From: Streptomyces sp. NBC_01235
Lineage (GTDB): Bacteria > Actinomycetota > Actinomycetes > Streptomycetales > Streptomycetaceae
Length of the DNA: 64,000 bases
NCBI RefSeq assembly: GCF_035989285.1
Contig: NZ_CP108513.1
Span: 6,696,001 to 6,760,000, forward strand
Direction of reading: 5' to 3'
The notes under the pieces are model-generated. The model did not search any database, had not been told where the DNA came from, and worked only from the letters and a program-made list of their open reading frames with translations. A program made the position numbers and the translations under genes. Shown piece after piece: positions 8,763 to 17,298 of the stretch; positions within the stretch are counted from its first letter, which is position 1, and every line of letters begins with the position of its first letter.

Positions 8763-9928
8763 GGTCGCTCCACCCTTTTCGCCGCCGTATCCGACCTGCA
8801 CACCTCCACCGCCGCCCGACCGGCGTCCGAGCCGACATTCCGGGCCACCCCCGTCACCTGCTGCTGGCGGTCGCCACCGCGCTCTGTGCCGTGCTGACCG
8901 CCGTGCTCCTTGTGCGTGACGGCCCCCTGGGGGACTCCGGGGCCAGGCCGGGGGAGGCCATCGGGTCGCGGCCGTCCGCGCTCGGCGGGAAGTGCGCGCC
9001 GAGCGCGCTGCTCGAACCGCCCTGCGGCGCCTGGTTCGGGGCCTTCGTGCCGCACAGCAAGGGAAACCTGGCGGAGAAGGTCCACGACTACGAGGAGAAG
9101 GTGGGCCGCAAGCTCGACATCGTCTACACGTACCACGACATGTCCCTCGCTCAAGGGACGAGCCTGGAGGGACAGTTGCTCACCACGGAGGAGCAGCGCG
9201 TCGCCGCCGACGGCCATCTGCTGCTGCTCTCCTGGGAGAGCAAGTGGTGGGGCGGCACGAAGGCGCAGCAGCCCACCTGGAAGCAGATGGCGGACGGCGA
9301 CCTGGACGCGTCCGTCATCGACGTCCAGGCCGAACGCGTCAAGCAGTACGGGCGCTCCACCGGGCAGAAGATCTTCCTCTCCTTCGACCTGGAGATGGAC
9401 ACCCGGACGCCGGCCAACGGCACCCCGGAGGACTACGTCAGGGCGTACCGGCACATCCACGATCGGTTCCGGAAGCTGGGCGTCACCAACGTGGTGTGGA
9501 CGTGGATCACCACGGGCTACCTGCCCCACGCCGAACTGATCAAGCGGATGTACCCCGGAGACGACTACGTCGACTGGGTCGCCTACAACCAGTACAACTA
9601 CTACCGGTGCCACAAGGCGAACTGGCTGTCCTTCGCGCAGACCCAGCGGGCCACGCACGACTGGATACGCAAGAACATCTCCGACGACAAACCGCTGATG
9701 CTCTCCGAGTTCGGCACCGCCAACGACCCGTCGCAGCCGGACCGGCAGGCCGAGTGGTACGCGAAGGTGCCGGCGGTGCTGAAGGGCTTGACGGGCGTCA
9801 AGGCCGCGCTCCAGTGGAACTACCGCGACCCCGGGCCGCACTGCGATCTCGCGGTGGCCGGCGACGACGCCTGGGGCAGCCTGCGTAAGGCGGTCTCCGA
9901 CCCCTACCTCAACCAGCCGTTGAGCTGA
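8759..9928 (+). CDS. Membrane-anchored glycoside hydrolase, GH26-like
   Basis: A 389-residue protein starting at GTG inside the previous stop. An Arg/His-rich N-terminus is followed by one hydrophobic anchor (about residues 34-52), then an extracytoplasmic TIM-barrel-like domain. GH26 (endo-mannanase) features seen are GAWFGAFVP, LLLSWESKWWGG, LSFDLEMD with an acidic pair, VDWVAYNQYNYY, and LMLSEFGTAND, where the Glu is the likely nucleophile. A hydrolase tied to a synthesis operon usually trims or releases the polymer. Mannan specificity is not established. A strong convergent terminator follows. Confidence 0.75.
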   Translation: MRSLHPFRRRIRPAHLHRRPTGVRADIPGHPRHLLLAVATALCAVLTAVLLVRDGPLGDSGARPGEAIGSRPSALGGKCAPSALLEPPCGAWFGAFVPHSKGNLAEKVHDYEEKVGRKLDIVYTYHDMSLAQGTSLEGQLLTTEEQRVAADGHLLLLSWESKWWGGTKAQQPTWKQMADGDLDASVIDVQAERVKQYGRSTGQKIFLSFDLEMDTRTPANGTPEDYVRAYRHIHDRFRKLGVTNVVWTWITTGYLPHAELIKRMYPGDDYVDWVAYNQYNYYRCHKANWLSFAQTQRATHDWIRKNISDDKPLMLSEFGTANDPSQPDRQAEWYAKVPAVLKGLTGVKAALQWNYRDPGPHCDLAVAGDDAWGSLRKAVSDPYLNQPLS

Positions 9929-9985
9929 CAGAGGCTGACACTGCCGACAGAACCTGTTGGGGATTGACGGGAACTCACGAAAGCA

Positions 9986-10013
9986 ACCGCCGGAGGCCCC
10001 GGCCTCCGGCGGT
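9986..10013. terminator. Bidirectional hairpin terminator
   Basis: A perfect 13-bp inverted repeat (ACCGCCGGAGGCC and complement) with a 2-nt centre lies between the convergent GH26-like and deacetylase genes. It has no T-tract, as is usual in Streptomyces. Confidence 0.75.
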
Positions 10014-10021
10014 GCGGGAGG

Positions 10022-10897
10022 TCAACCCGCGAAGACGGGCCCGCGCACCACCGCGCGGGCCCGGCGGTACCACCGCCACGCGACCGTCTTCGGGCTGTCG
10101 CGGTACGGCGCGATCCGTGCGCCCCGGCCCGACAGCCAGCCCTCGACGTCGGTGACGGTGTGGCCGCGGCGCACGATGAGCCGGGCGATGCGGTAGTGCT
10201 CGTCGCGGTCCGAACTGAGCGCGTGCCGCACGGCGGTGGCCGTCTCGTAGCCCGTGGCGACGGCCATCCGCCGTACCCGGCCGCTGTTGTAGCCGTGCGG
10301 GTAGGCGAGGTGGCGGACGCCGTGGCCGAGCGTGTCCTCCAACACCGAGCGGGAAGCCCGCAGTTCGTGCGCGAGCGCCCGGGGCGCGAGGGTGTCCAGC
10401 TGGGCGTGGGTGACCGTGTGGCTGCCGATCTCCATCCCGTACTGCTCCAGCCGCGCCGCCTGCTCCAGCGTCATCATCGGCGCGGGCGGCAGCAGACTGC
10501 GCCCGCCCGGGGTGATGGCGCCGGTGGTGAGGTAGGCGGTGGCGGAGAGTCCGCGCCCGGCCAGCGCCTCGGCGGTCGCACCGGGCAGGTCGGCGAAACC
10601 GTCGTCGAAGGTGAGCAGCACCGGCCGGGGAGGCAGCGGCGACCGCCCCGCGAGGTGGTCGGCGAGCACGCTGATCGTGACGGGAGTACGGCCGCTGTCG
10701 ACGACGGCGTCCAGGTGCTCGCCGAACTGCTTCGGGCTGACGGTGAACTCGGCGATCCAGTCGGGCGGATCCTCCATCACGGCGTGGTACAGGAACACAG
10801 GGATGCTGCGGCCTCCGGACACCAGGACATCGCCACTGCCGTTGCCGTTGCCGTTGCCGCTGCCCCGGCCACTGCCTCTGGGGGCGGACGCCGTCAT
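10022..10897 (-). CDS. Polysaccharide deacetylase (CE4/NodB fold)
   Basis: A 291-residue protein with the NodB motifs in order: IPVFLYHAVM, LLTFDDGFAD (catalytic base and metal Asp), GSHTVTHAQLD (metal histidines) and LAYPHGYN. These enzymes remove N-acetyl groups from polymers such as poly-GlcNAc, chitin or peptidoglycan. No obvious signal peptide is visible. The N-terminus has a Gly/Asn repeat from a short GGCAAC-type tandem repeat (about 10838-10865). The ATG overlaps the stop of the GT2 gene (ATGA), so the two are co-translated, and they probably modify the same glycan. Confidence 0.9.
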   Translation of the reverse strand: MTASAPRGSGRGSGNGNGNGSGDVLVSGGRSIPVFLYHAVMEDPPDWIAEFTVSPKQFGEHLDAVVDSGRTPVTISVLADHLAGRSPLPPRPVLLTFDDGFADLPGATAEALAGRGLSATAYLTTGAITPGGRSLLPPAPMMTLEQAARLEQYGMEIGSHTVTHAQLDTLAPRALAHELRASRSVLEDTLGHGVRHLAYPHGYNSGRVRRMAVATGYETATAVRHALSSDRDEHYRIARLIVRRGHTVTDVEGWLSGRGARIAPYRDSPKTVAWRWYRRARAVVRGPVFAG

Positions 10898-12312
10898 CGC
10901 GCGGCCCCCCGCAGCCGCAGCGCGCGCCGGGCCCGCAGATAGCCCACCGGCCCGTAGAGCATGCCGCGCCGCTGGAGCCGGGACAGCCGCCCGGGCCAGG
11001 CATGTGTCCGGTCGTCATGCCCACCGGGCGCGCCCCCCGCCCGCCCGCATACGCCCCCTGCCTGCCCGGACACGTCCCCTGCACGCGTCGCCGCCTCAGC
11101 CCCCGCCCCCGACGCCGTCCCGGCCCCCGCCCCCGAAACTGCCCTCGACGCCGTCCCAGCCTCCGCCTCCCGGCTGGCCGTCAGGGTTCGCGCGTAGGCC
11201 AGTCCCCTGGGCAGCCGGGCCAGGAACGCCGGGAGCAGGCCGGGGCGGTTGACAAGGATCGCCGTGAGGTAGGCGGTGAGGCCGGCGCCGTAGCCGTACG
11301 CCTGGGTCTCCAGGTCCCGCCAGGTCTCCCGGTGGTGGTGCCAGACGAGGGCCTGCGGGGTGTAGTGCAGCCGATGGCCCTCGGCGAGGACGCGGACGAA
11401 CCCGTAGAGGTCGTCGCCGCCCCGCGCGAGCGTGCCCGCACCCGTCGCCGGGTCGAAGCCGCCGACCGCCCGCAGCACCTCCGTACGGAAGGCCATGCTG
11501 GCGCCGGAGCCGAAGCGGCCCGCGGTGAAGGGGAACAGCGGCTCGTCGGCCGGCGGGTCCTGCGGGTCGTACGTGCGTGCCGTGAAGCCCTTGGCGAAGC
11601 CACCGTGGCTCTCCAGGAGGACCTGCGCGGGCGTGCGCAGCCGGGCCGGGAGGATCAGGCCGGTGGCGCAGCCGAGGCGGGGGTCGGCGGTGAAGGGCGC
11701 GGTGAGTTCCGTGAGCCAGCGGGGGTCCGCCACGACGTCGTCGTCCGTGAAGGCGGTCACCTCGCCGTGCGCGGCTTCGACACCCTTGTTGTGCGCGACG
11801 GCGAGACCGGGCACCGGCTCGGTCACGTACCGCACTCGCTCGGCATACTTGTGTTCGATCAGGTCCCGGGTCGCGTCCGTCACCGGCGCGTTGTCGACGA
11901 CGACGATCTCGAAGTCCGGGTGGTCCTGGGCGAGGAGCGAGTCGAGGGCGTGGGCGAGCTTCTCGACGCGTTCGCGGGTGGCGACGACAACCGTGGTGGA
12001 CGGCACGGGCACCGGGCCGGGCAGGCGGGCGGGCCCCGCCGAGAAGGCTTCCTCGCGAGCGGCCAGACCCCGCAGGACCGCTTTCGGATCCGCGCCTTCC
12101 GGTACGTGTCCGAGGAGCGTCCCGACTGGTCTGCCACCCATTCTGACCAGCACGAACACCTCGCCGTGCGTGACGGGCGGGCTCCCCGGACCGGGTCTGA
12201 GCACGCCCCCCTCGTCCAGTTCGAGCTCGGCGATCTGCACCGGCCGGATGTCGAGGAACCTCTCGATCTCCTGCTGCACGATCTCCTGCCGCACACCTCT
12301 TGCGCGGGACAT
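10894..12312 (-). CDS. Glycosyltransferase family 2
   Basis: A 472-residue protein with a GT-A core at about residues 120-330: TTVVVATRERVEKLAHALDS, FEIVVVDNAP, the DxD-like AFTDDDVVADPRW, and ASMAFRTEVLRAVGGFD. Upstream is a distinct N-terminal region of about 100 residues (FLDIRPVQIAELELDE), and downstream an Ala/Gly-rich low-complexity stretch before the tail. It probably transfers a sugar from a nucleotide donor onto the locus glycan. The ATG at 12312 was chosen for its AAGGGGGG site. An earlier in-frame ATG lies inside the degenerate repeat and lacks one. Confidence 0.88.
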   Translation of the reverse strand: MSRARGVRQEIVQQEIERFLDIRPVQIAELELDEGGVLRPGPGSPPVTHGEVFVLVRMGGRPVGTLLGHVPEGADPKAVLRGLAAREEAFSAGPARLPGPVPVPSTTVVVATRERVEKLAHALDSLLAQDHPDFEIVVVDNAPVTDATRDLIEHKYAERVRYVTEPVPGLAVAHNKGVEAAHGEVTAFTDDDVVADPRWLTELTAPFTADPRLGCATGLILPARLRTPAQVLLESHGGFAKGFTARTYDPQDPPADEPLFPFTAGRFGSGASMAFRTEVLRAVGGFDPATGAGTLARGGDDLYGFVRVLAEGHRLHYTPQALVWHHHRETWRDLETQAYGYGAGLTAYLTAILVNRPGLLPAFLARLPRGLAYARTLTASREAEAGTASRAVSGAGAGTASGAGAEAATRAGDVSGQAGGVCGRAGGAPGGHDDRTHAWPGRLSRLQRRGMLYGPVGYLRARRALRLRGAAR

Positions 12313-12320
12313 GAACCCCC

Positions 12321-12416
12321 CTTGTCTCATGACCGCCCTGTCGCAGACCGCCGTGTCCCAGACGGCCGTGTGTCCCAGACAGCCATGTCTCATGGCCGCC
12401 GTGTCTCATGGCCGTG
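12321..12416. repeat. Degenerate 15-17 bp tandem repeats (about six copies)
   Basis: Units resembling CGTGTCTCATGGCCGC repeat about six times in the leader of the GT2 gene, between its ribosome site and the end of the neighbouring acyltransferase gene. Confidence 0.6.
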
Positions 12417-12432
12417 CCGACCGGCGCTCTCG

Positions 12433-13518
12433 TCACGACCGGCGAAGCCGGCCCGCGCCCTTCAAGGTCCGTGCGGCCGCCGCGGCGAGCCGCGGGCGGT
12501 TGCGCACGAAGTGGTGCGCGCGGCGGGACGGTTCACGGCTGAGCCAGTAGAGCGCGGCGCCCGCCCCCGGACGCGTCCACGCTCCCTCGTACACGGGGAT
12601 CTCCCCGGTCTTCAGCGAGTCCTTGTACTCGGCCGCGCCCCGCCCCAGGTCGAGCAGGCCGATGCCCTCGGCGGCGGCCGACTCGGCCATCCGCAGATGC
12701 AGCACCAGGCCGGGCGAGAACTTCGCGAACTCCGGCTCGTACGACGGGAACCAGCAGGCCAGGACGGTCGACGAACGCAGTCCGAAGTGCGCGGCGATCG
12801 GCCGCTCACCGGCGTAGAGCACGGACAGCGTGCCGGAGCACTCCGGCGCGCGCGTCCCGGCGAGCGCGGCCACCAGCCGGGTGATCCACTCCTGGGCGAA
12901 GCGGTCCCGGCGGCCGGTCCTGCGGTACTGCGCGGACTTCCACGCCATGAGCGTGCGCAGCGCGGCCGGGTCGCGTTCGTCGAACACGAACCGCAGCTCC
13001 CCGACCTGACGGCCGAGTTTGCGCTCCTTGGCGAGCGTCGTCTTCAGGAACTTCGGCGACTGCGCCCGCAGTACGGACTCGTAGGTCTCGTAACCCTTTT
13101 CGACGTCGATGACATAGGCGGCGTACTCCTCGGCCGCGTGCGCGACGAACAGCCCTTGCTCCGCCTCCAGGTTGTCGAAGGCGAAGCTCGACAGGGAGCA
13201 CGCCCGCATCAGTTCGGCGCCGTTCAGCCCGAGACCCGGCGTCAGCACCGCGCCCTGCGCGTCCGAGACGCCGTACGCGAGGGCCTGGCCCTGGCCGAGC
13301 CGGCCCCGCTCGTGGGGCAGGAAACCGACCGGCTCACGCCCCTCGTACACCACCGCCACCCGCGCGCGTGGCCGCACGAGGCCCGCGGCGTCGGTGAACT
13401 CCGGTTCCATGAAGGGGTTTCGCGGAAGCGTCGACGCGGCACGCAGCGCGCGCCACCGCTCCTTCTCCCCCTCGCCGAGGTCTTCCGGCCTCAGCACACG
13501 AATGCGCCCACTGCTCAA
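12433..13518 (-). CDS. FemAB/CelD-like GNAT acyltransferase
   Basis: A 361-residue protein with the double-GNAT style C-terminus seen in cellulose-biosynthesis (BcsL/CelD) and FemAB-like enzymes: IAAHFGLRSSTVLACWFPSY, FSPGLVLHLRMAESAAAEG, LLDLGRGAAEYKDSLKTGE. It presumably acylates a sugar or a lipid-linked precursor of the polysaccharide locus. The start is uncertain. The TTG at 13518 is preferred because it gives a sensible N-terminus (LSSGRIRVLRPEDLGEG) just after a GGGGGG site. The longer ATG reading adds 30 residues with no good site. It precedes the GT2 gene by about 120 nt on the same strand. Confidence 0.75.
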   Translation of the reverse strand: MSSGRIRVLRPEDLGEGEKERWRALRAASTLPRNPFMEPEFTDAAGLVRPRARVAVVYEGREPVGFLPHERGRLGQGQALAYGVSDAQGAVLTPGLGLNGAELMRACSLSSFAFDNLEAEQGLFVAHAAEEYAAYVIDVEKGYETYESVLRAQSPKFLKTTLAKERKLGRQVGELRFVFDERDPAALRTLMAWKSAQYRRTGRRDRFAQEWITRLVAALAGTRAPECSGTLSVLYAGERPIAAHFGLRSSTVLACWFPSYEPEFAKFSPGLVLHLRMAESAAAEGIGLLDLGRGAAEYKDSLKTGEIPVYEGAWTRPGAGAALYWLSREPSRRAHHFVRNRPRLAAAAARTLKGAGRLRRS

Positions 13519-13776
13519 CCTGACCCCCCGATCAAGTCCCCCCTGGACACCTGGACGGTACCGCTCCACCCGGGCGTCGCGGTAGGTAGCGTCACATGTT
13601 GTTGCCAACCGGTGCAGAGGCCTTTAACCGTCCGCTACCCGGCGATGTGCCAGAAAGCCAATTCTTTGAGCCAGTCCCGAGCCTGTTGTGCACCAGTCGG
13701 CAAAGGGGAGTTGGCAGAACCGGACAGGACCTGGTCGTCGTTCGGTTCGCGTCGAACCCGGGGGGTGCGGGATCCG

Positions 13777-13788
13777 TATTCTCTGATC
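13777..13788 (+). promoter_or_regulatory. Possible -10 element of a leaderless transcript
   Basis: TATTCT is followed by 6 nt and then the ATG of the HAD phosphatase gene, with no ribosome site. This spacing fits leaderless mRNA. The rest of the divergent spacer (13519-13776) shows no gene. Confidence 0.35.
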
Positions 13789-14613
13789 ATGGCCGCACCC
13801 ACCGCATATGCCGCGCGCAGCGCGTACTCCCTCATCGCCACCGACCTGGACGGAACGCTGCTCCGCGGCGACGACACCTTCTCCGACCGGTCGCTCGACG
13901 CGCTCGCGCGGGTGGCCGCCGCCGGTGCACGTCACCTGGTGGTCACGGGACGCCCCGCGCCCCGGGTGCGGCCGCTGCTCGACCGGCTGCACAGCAGAGG
14001 GCTCGCGGTGTGCGGACAGGGCGCGCAGTTGTACGACGCCGGCGCGGACCGTCTGCTGTGGTCGGTCACCCTGGACCGGGAGCTGGCCGAGACCGCGCTC
14101 GGCAAGATCGAGGCGGAGGTGGGGCAGCTGTACGCGGCCGTCGACCAGGACGGCGTCGACGGGCTGACGCTCATCGAGCCGGGCTACCGGATGCCGCACC
14201 CGACCCTGCCCGCCCTGCGCGTCGGCCGGCGCGACGACCTGTGGTGCGAGCCGATCAGCAAGGTGCTGCTGCGCCATCCCACCCTGTCCGACGACGAGTT
14301 GGCGGCGACGGCCCGCTCGGCGGTCGGCTCGCTCGCCACGGTCACCATGTCGGGGCCCGGCACGGTCGAGCTACAGCCCTGCGGGATCACCAAGGCGACG
14401 GGCCTGGCCCTGGCCGCCGAACGTCTGGGCCTGCGGCCCGAGGACACCATCGCCTTCGGGGACATGCCCAACGACATCCCGATGTTCGACTGGGCCGCGC
14501 GCGGAGTCGCGATGGCCAACGCCCATCCCGAACTCAAGGCGGTGGCCGACGAGGTGACGACGTCGAACGAGGACGACGGCGTGGCCGTCGTCCTCGAAAG
14601 ACTGTTTCCGTGA
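13789..14613 (+). CDS. HAD-superfamily (Cof-type) phosphatase
   Basis: A 274-residue HAD hydrolase of the Cof/IIB subfamily. Motif I is ATDLDGTLL (nucleophile D19, acid D21), motif II VVTGRPAPR, and the C-terminal motif IV FGDMPNDIPMFDWA. The cap domain lies between. Members dephosphorylate small sugar phosphates or nucleotide cofactors; specificity is not predictable here. It stands alone, convergent with the transglycosylase gene only 19 nt away. Confidence 0.9.
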   Translation: MAAPTAYAARSAYSLIATDLDGTLLRGDDTFSDRSLDALARVAAAGARHLVVTGRPAPRVRPLLDRLHSRGLAVCGQGAQLYDAGADRLLWSVTLDRELAETALGKIEAEVGQLYAAVDQDGVDGLTLIEPGYRMPHPTLPALRVGRRDDLWCEPISKVLLRHPTLSDDELAATARSAVGSLATVTMSGPGTVELQPCGITKATGLALAAERLGLRPEDTIAFGDMPNDIPMFDWAARGVAMANAHPELKAVADEVTTSNEDDGVAVVLERLFP

Positions 14614-14632
14614 ACGGAGTCACACGGGTCTG

Positions 14633-15115
14633 TCAGTACGCGCCGAACACGTTGTCGATGGAGCCGTACCGGGCGGCCGCGTAGTTGCAGGCCGCGGTGA
14701 TGTTCGCGACCGGGTCGTACGAGTTCCACGAGGTACCGGCGACGTGGTAGGCGCGGAAGGTCGGGTCGATGACCTGGAGCAGGCCCTTGGACGGGATGCC
14801 CGCGGCCGCGTTGGAGTCCCAGAGGTTGATGGCGTAGGGGTTGCCGGACGACTCGCGGATGACGTTGCGGTAGATGCCGTTGTACGTGCCCGGGATCCCG
14901 TGCTGCGACATCACCTGGAGGGAGGCGCGGATCCAGCCGTCGAGGTTGTCGGCGTAACCCAGGCTCGTGGCGGTGGCGACGGTCGGGGTCGCCGCGGAGG
15001 CACTGGTGGCGCCGAGGAGCGGGAGGGCGAGCACGGCCGCGCCGGTGGCGGCGACGGTGAGCGTGCGGGCGAGACGGTTACGGCGGGTGCGGCGCGGCTG
15101 AGCGGCAGCGGGCAT
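14633..15115 (-). CDS. Secreted SLT-domain lytic transglycosylase
   Basis: A 160-residue exported protein. The first 42 residues form a Sec signal peptide (basic RRTRRNR region, hydrophobic core, cleavage near ATSASA/ATP). The mature part is a small lysozyme-like domain with the catalytic glutamate in IRESSGNP (E88) and the GLLQVIDPTF and NITAACNYAAARYGS helices of the SLT fold. It cleaves or remodels peptidoglycan outside the cell. A strong GGAGAGG site precedes the ATG. A cyclic di-AMP riboswitch occupies its leader, as in other actinobacterial cell-wall hydrolase genes. The longer reading through the riboswitch is not a protein start. Confidence 0.92.
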   Translation of the reverse strand: MPAAAQPRRTRRNRLARTLTVAATGAAVLALPLLGATSASAATPTVATATSLGYADNLDGWIRASLQVMSQHGIPGTYNGIYRNVIRESSGNPYAINLWDSNAAAGIPSKGLLQVIDPTFRAYHVAGTSWNSYDPVANITAACNYAAARYGSIDNVFGAY

Positions 15116-15129
15116 GACGAAGTTCCTCT

Positions 15130-15290
15130 CCGGCGCCTGCGAGGTGAGCTGTCGGGTTCGGGCGGGAGCTGCCCGGTCGCGTCCTGACGGGCGCGACTTC
15201 ACCCCAAGCCGTACCGATATGTCTGAAACATTCGGTCCGGCGACTTACCTGGTTCCCCCGCTCCTGCCGTGCGTTATCGGTGGGTGTACA
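15130..15290 (-). promoter_or_regulatory. ydaO/yuaA-type cyclic di-AMP riboswitch
   Basis: On the minus strand, the leader of the transglycosylase gene contains, in order, the conserved blocks GGAGCGGGGGAACCAGG (about 15265-15248), CTTGGGGTGAAGTC, CCGAACCCGACAGCTCACCT and CGCAGGCG (ending near 15134). These are the ydaO riboswitch landmarks, with the correct order and spacing. In actinobacteria this class senses c-di-AMP and shuts off resuscitation-factor and transglycosylase genes. The 3' end lies about 15 nt from the start codon, so control could be at termination or translation. Confidence 0.88.
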
Positions 15291-15299
15291 GGCGGCGGC

Positions 15300-15832
15300 A
15301 GGATTCGGCGTTCCGCCCGACAGGCCGGGAACGTATGCGAGAGCACATGTCCGGAACAAGTAGCCAATTCACAGATCAACCCTATTGACCTTGGTCTGTG
15401 ACCTATGGGGTGCTTGATCCTTTGTGGGTGCAAAGCCCCAACTTGCTTGGGGGGTGCGGCGAATCGGTGAATGTCGAGTCGAAACCGGGCAGGCGTGGGG
15501 AGTGAGCCAAGTCACCGGCATTCATAAGGGTGGCGAATCGGACATTGAGCCCAAGTCATTGCCAAAGGAACGCTAAAGATTCGAGCGCGGGAAATGGTGG
15601 ACTCGGGGGGAAGGGGGTGAGTAGATGCCCATTACTTCCCGGTAAGTCTATAAAAGTCAGTTCATATGTCTCGATCGGGAACATATCGGGCGTGATCCGG
15701 TACGGCCTGGCCTGTAACCGTGGGGGCTATCGGTGATCGAAACGTGACCGGATACGCTGACTTGAGTGATGGCAGAGACCTATCGACAAACCGCGTAACC
15801 GCCAGTAGACACCAGCAGACAGGAGACCCCTC
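15300..15832. other. Long divergent regulatory spacer
   Basis: About 530 nt without a convincing gene lie between the riboswitch and the polyprenyl synthase. The sequence is noticeably less GC-rich than its surroundings (for example around 15560-15700) and must contain the promoters for both flanking units. I cannot assign a clear -35/-10 pair. Confidence 0.5.
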
Positions 15833-16843
15833 GTGACCGTCGTCGGGCCGTTCGGGCTGAGCGTGCGGGACCAGGCTCTGGAAGCCGATGTCCAGGCCGG
15901 ATTGGCGGCTGTCGAGGAAGGCTTGCTCGAGGCCACCAAGAGCGAGGTTCCCTTCATCACCGAGGCCGCCCAGCATCTCGTGCGAGCGGGCGGGAAGCGG
16001 TTCCGGCCCCTGCTCGTGGTGCTCGCGTCGCAGTTCGGGGACCCGTACGCGCCGGGCATCGTGCCGTCGGCCGTGGTCGTGGAGCTGACCCATCTGGCCA
16101 CGCTGTACCACGACGACGTGATGGACGAGGCCGCCGTGCGCCGCGGGGTGCCCAGCGCCAACGCCCGCTGGGGGAACTCCGTCGCCGTCCTCACGGGTGA
16201 CTTCCTCTTCGCGCGCGCCTCCCACATCCTGGCCGACCTCGGGCCGGAGGCGGTGCGGGTGCAGGCGGAGGCGTTCGAGCGGCTGGTCACCGGGCAGATC
16301 CTGGAGACGGCCGGGCCGACGGACGGACGGGACCCGGTCGAGCACTACCTCGACGTGCTCGGTGGCAAGACGGGCTCGCTGGTGGCGGTGGCCTGCCGGT
16401 TCGGGGCGATGATGTCGGGCGCCGACGAGACGGTCGTCGACGTGCTGACGCAGTACGGCGAGCGGCTGGGCGTCGCCTTCCAGCTGGCGGACGACGTCCT
16501 GGACATCGCGTCCGACTCGCGCGAATCGGGCAAGACGCCGGGGACGGATCTTCGCGAGGGCGTTCCCACGCTGCCCGTGCTGCGGCTGCGGGAGCGGGCG
16601 GCGCGGTTGTCGCTGCCCGAGGACATCGCCCTGTGCGAGCTGCTGGACTCCGACCTGAGCGACGACGCCCGGCTCGCCGAGGCCCTGGAGGCGCTCCGGG
16701 TCCACCCGGCGCTGGAGCAGGCCCGCCGGGACACCGTGCGGTACGCGAAGGACGCGCGAGCCGCGCTGGCGCCGTTGCGGGAGTGCGACGCCAAGGCGGC
16801 GCTGATGGAACTCTGCGACGCGGTGGTCCACCGGGCCGGCTGA
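15833..16843 (+). CDS. Long-chain polyprenyl diphosphate synthase
   Basis: A 336-residue all-trans prenyl transferase. It has GGKRFRP (IPP binding), the first Asp-rich motif LYHDDVMDEA (D94, D95, D98) with small residues upstream, which fits a long product, GKTGSLVAVACR, and the second Asp-rich motif QLADDVLDIASD. It condenses IPP with an allylic diphosphate. In Streptomyces the probable use is the menaquinone side chain, which would serve the NADH/complex-I type respiration encoded further on; chain length is inferred. It begins at GTG after an AGGAG site. Confidence 0.92.
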   Translation: MTVVGPFGLSVRDQALEADVQAGLAAVEEGLLEATKSEVPFITEAAQHLVRAGGKRFRPLLVVLASQFGDPYAPGIVPSAVVVELTHLATLYHDDVMDEAAVRRGVPSANARWGNSVAVLTGDFLFARASHILADLGPEAVRVQAEAFERLVTGQILETAGPTDGRDPVEHYLDVLGGKTGSLVAVACRFGAMMSGADETVVDVLTQYGERLGVAFQLADDVLDIASDSRESGKTPGTDLREGVPTLPVLRLRERAARLSLPEDIALCELLDSDLSDDARLAEALEALRVHPALEQARRDTVRYAKDARAALAPLRECDAKAALMELCDAVVHRAG

Positions 16844-16855
16844 CCCCCGTCCGAC

Positions 16856-17040
16856 CCCGGTCCCAGTCCGTCCCGGCCCCGTCCGCCCCCGGTCCCGATC
16901 CGCCCCGGCCCCGTCCGGTCCTGGTCTCAGTCCGGTCCCGGTCTCAGTCCGTCCCGGCCTCCGCCGGTCCCGGCCCCGTCCGGTCCTGGTCTCAGTCCGT
17001 CCCGGCCTCCGCCGGTCCGGGCCCCGTCCGTCCCGGTCCT
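16856..17040. repeat. C-rich imperfect direct repeats
   Basis: Blocks such as GGTCTCAGTCCGTCCCGG recur at about 16940 and 16988, and CCCCGTCCGGTCCTGGTCTC at about 16910 and 16974, in the noncoding stretch 16844-17298. No gene is seen there. Confidence 0.7.
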
Positions 17041-17298
17041 CTCTGGCCGCTCACGCCCTCGCCCCCTCGCCCTCCCCCGGTACCCCTACGGGTCGGCCGC
17101 TCTCTTCTCGCTCTCGTGTCATACCGCAGGCGTATGTGGAGTTGAGCCCTCGGGCTGACGCTTCGCGGCGGCCGATTTGGTCAGATGGGGACTACGGGAA
17201 AACACCACTCCTCACCGATTCGGGTGAGAATGGCGGCTTGGGGTGGGGCGTTCAGCGTGAGATGACCAGCCGCCGCCGACGACGGAGGTAAGGCACAC

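Noticed and set aside
15078..15359. A 93-codon reading on the minus strand in the transglycosylase leader
   Set aside because: It coincides with the conserved blocks of the c-di-AMP riboswitch, which explain the sequence better.
15530..15736. A 68-codon plus-strand reading in the divergent spacer
   Set aside because: No ribosome site, no homology that I recognise, and atypical codon use.
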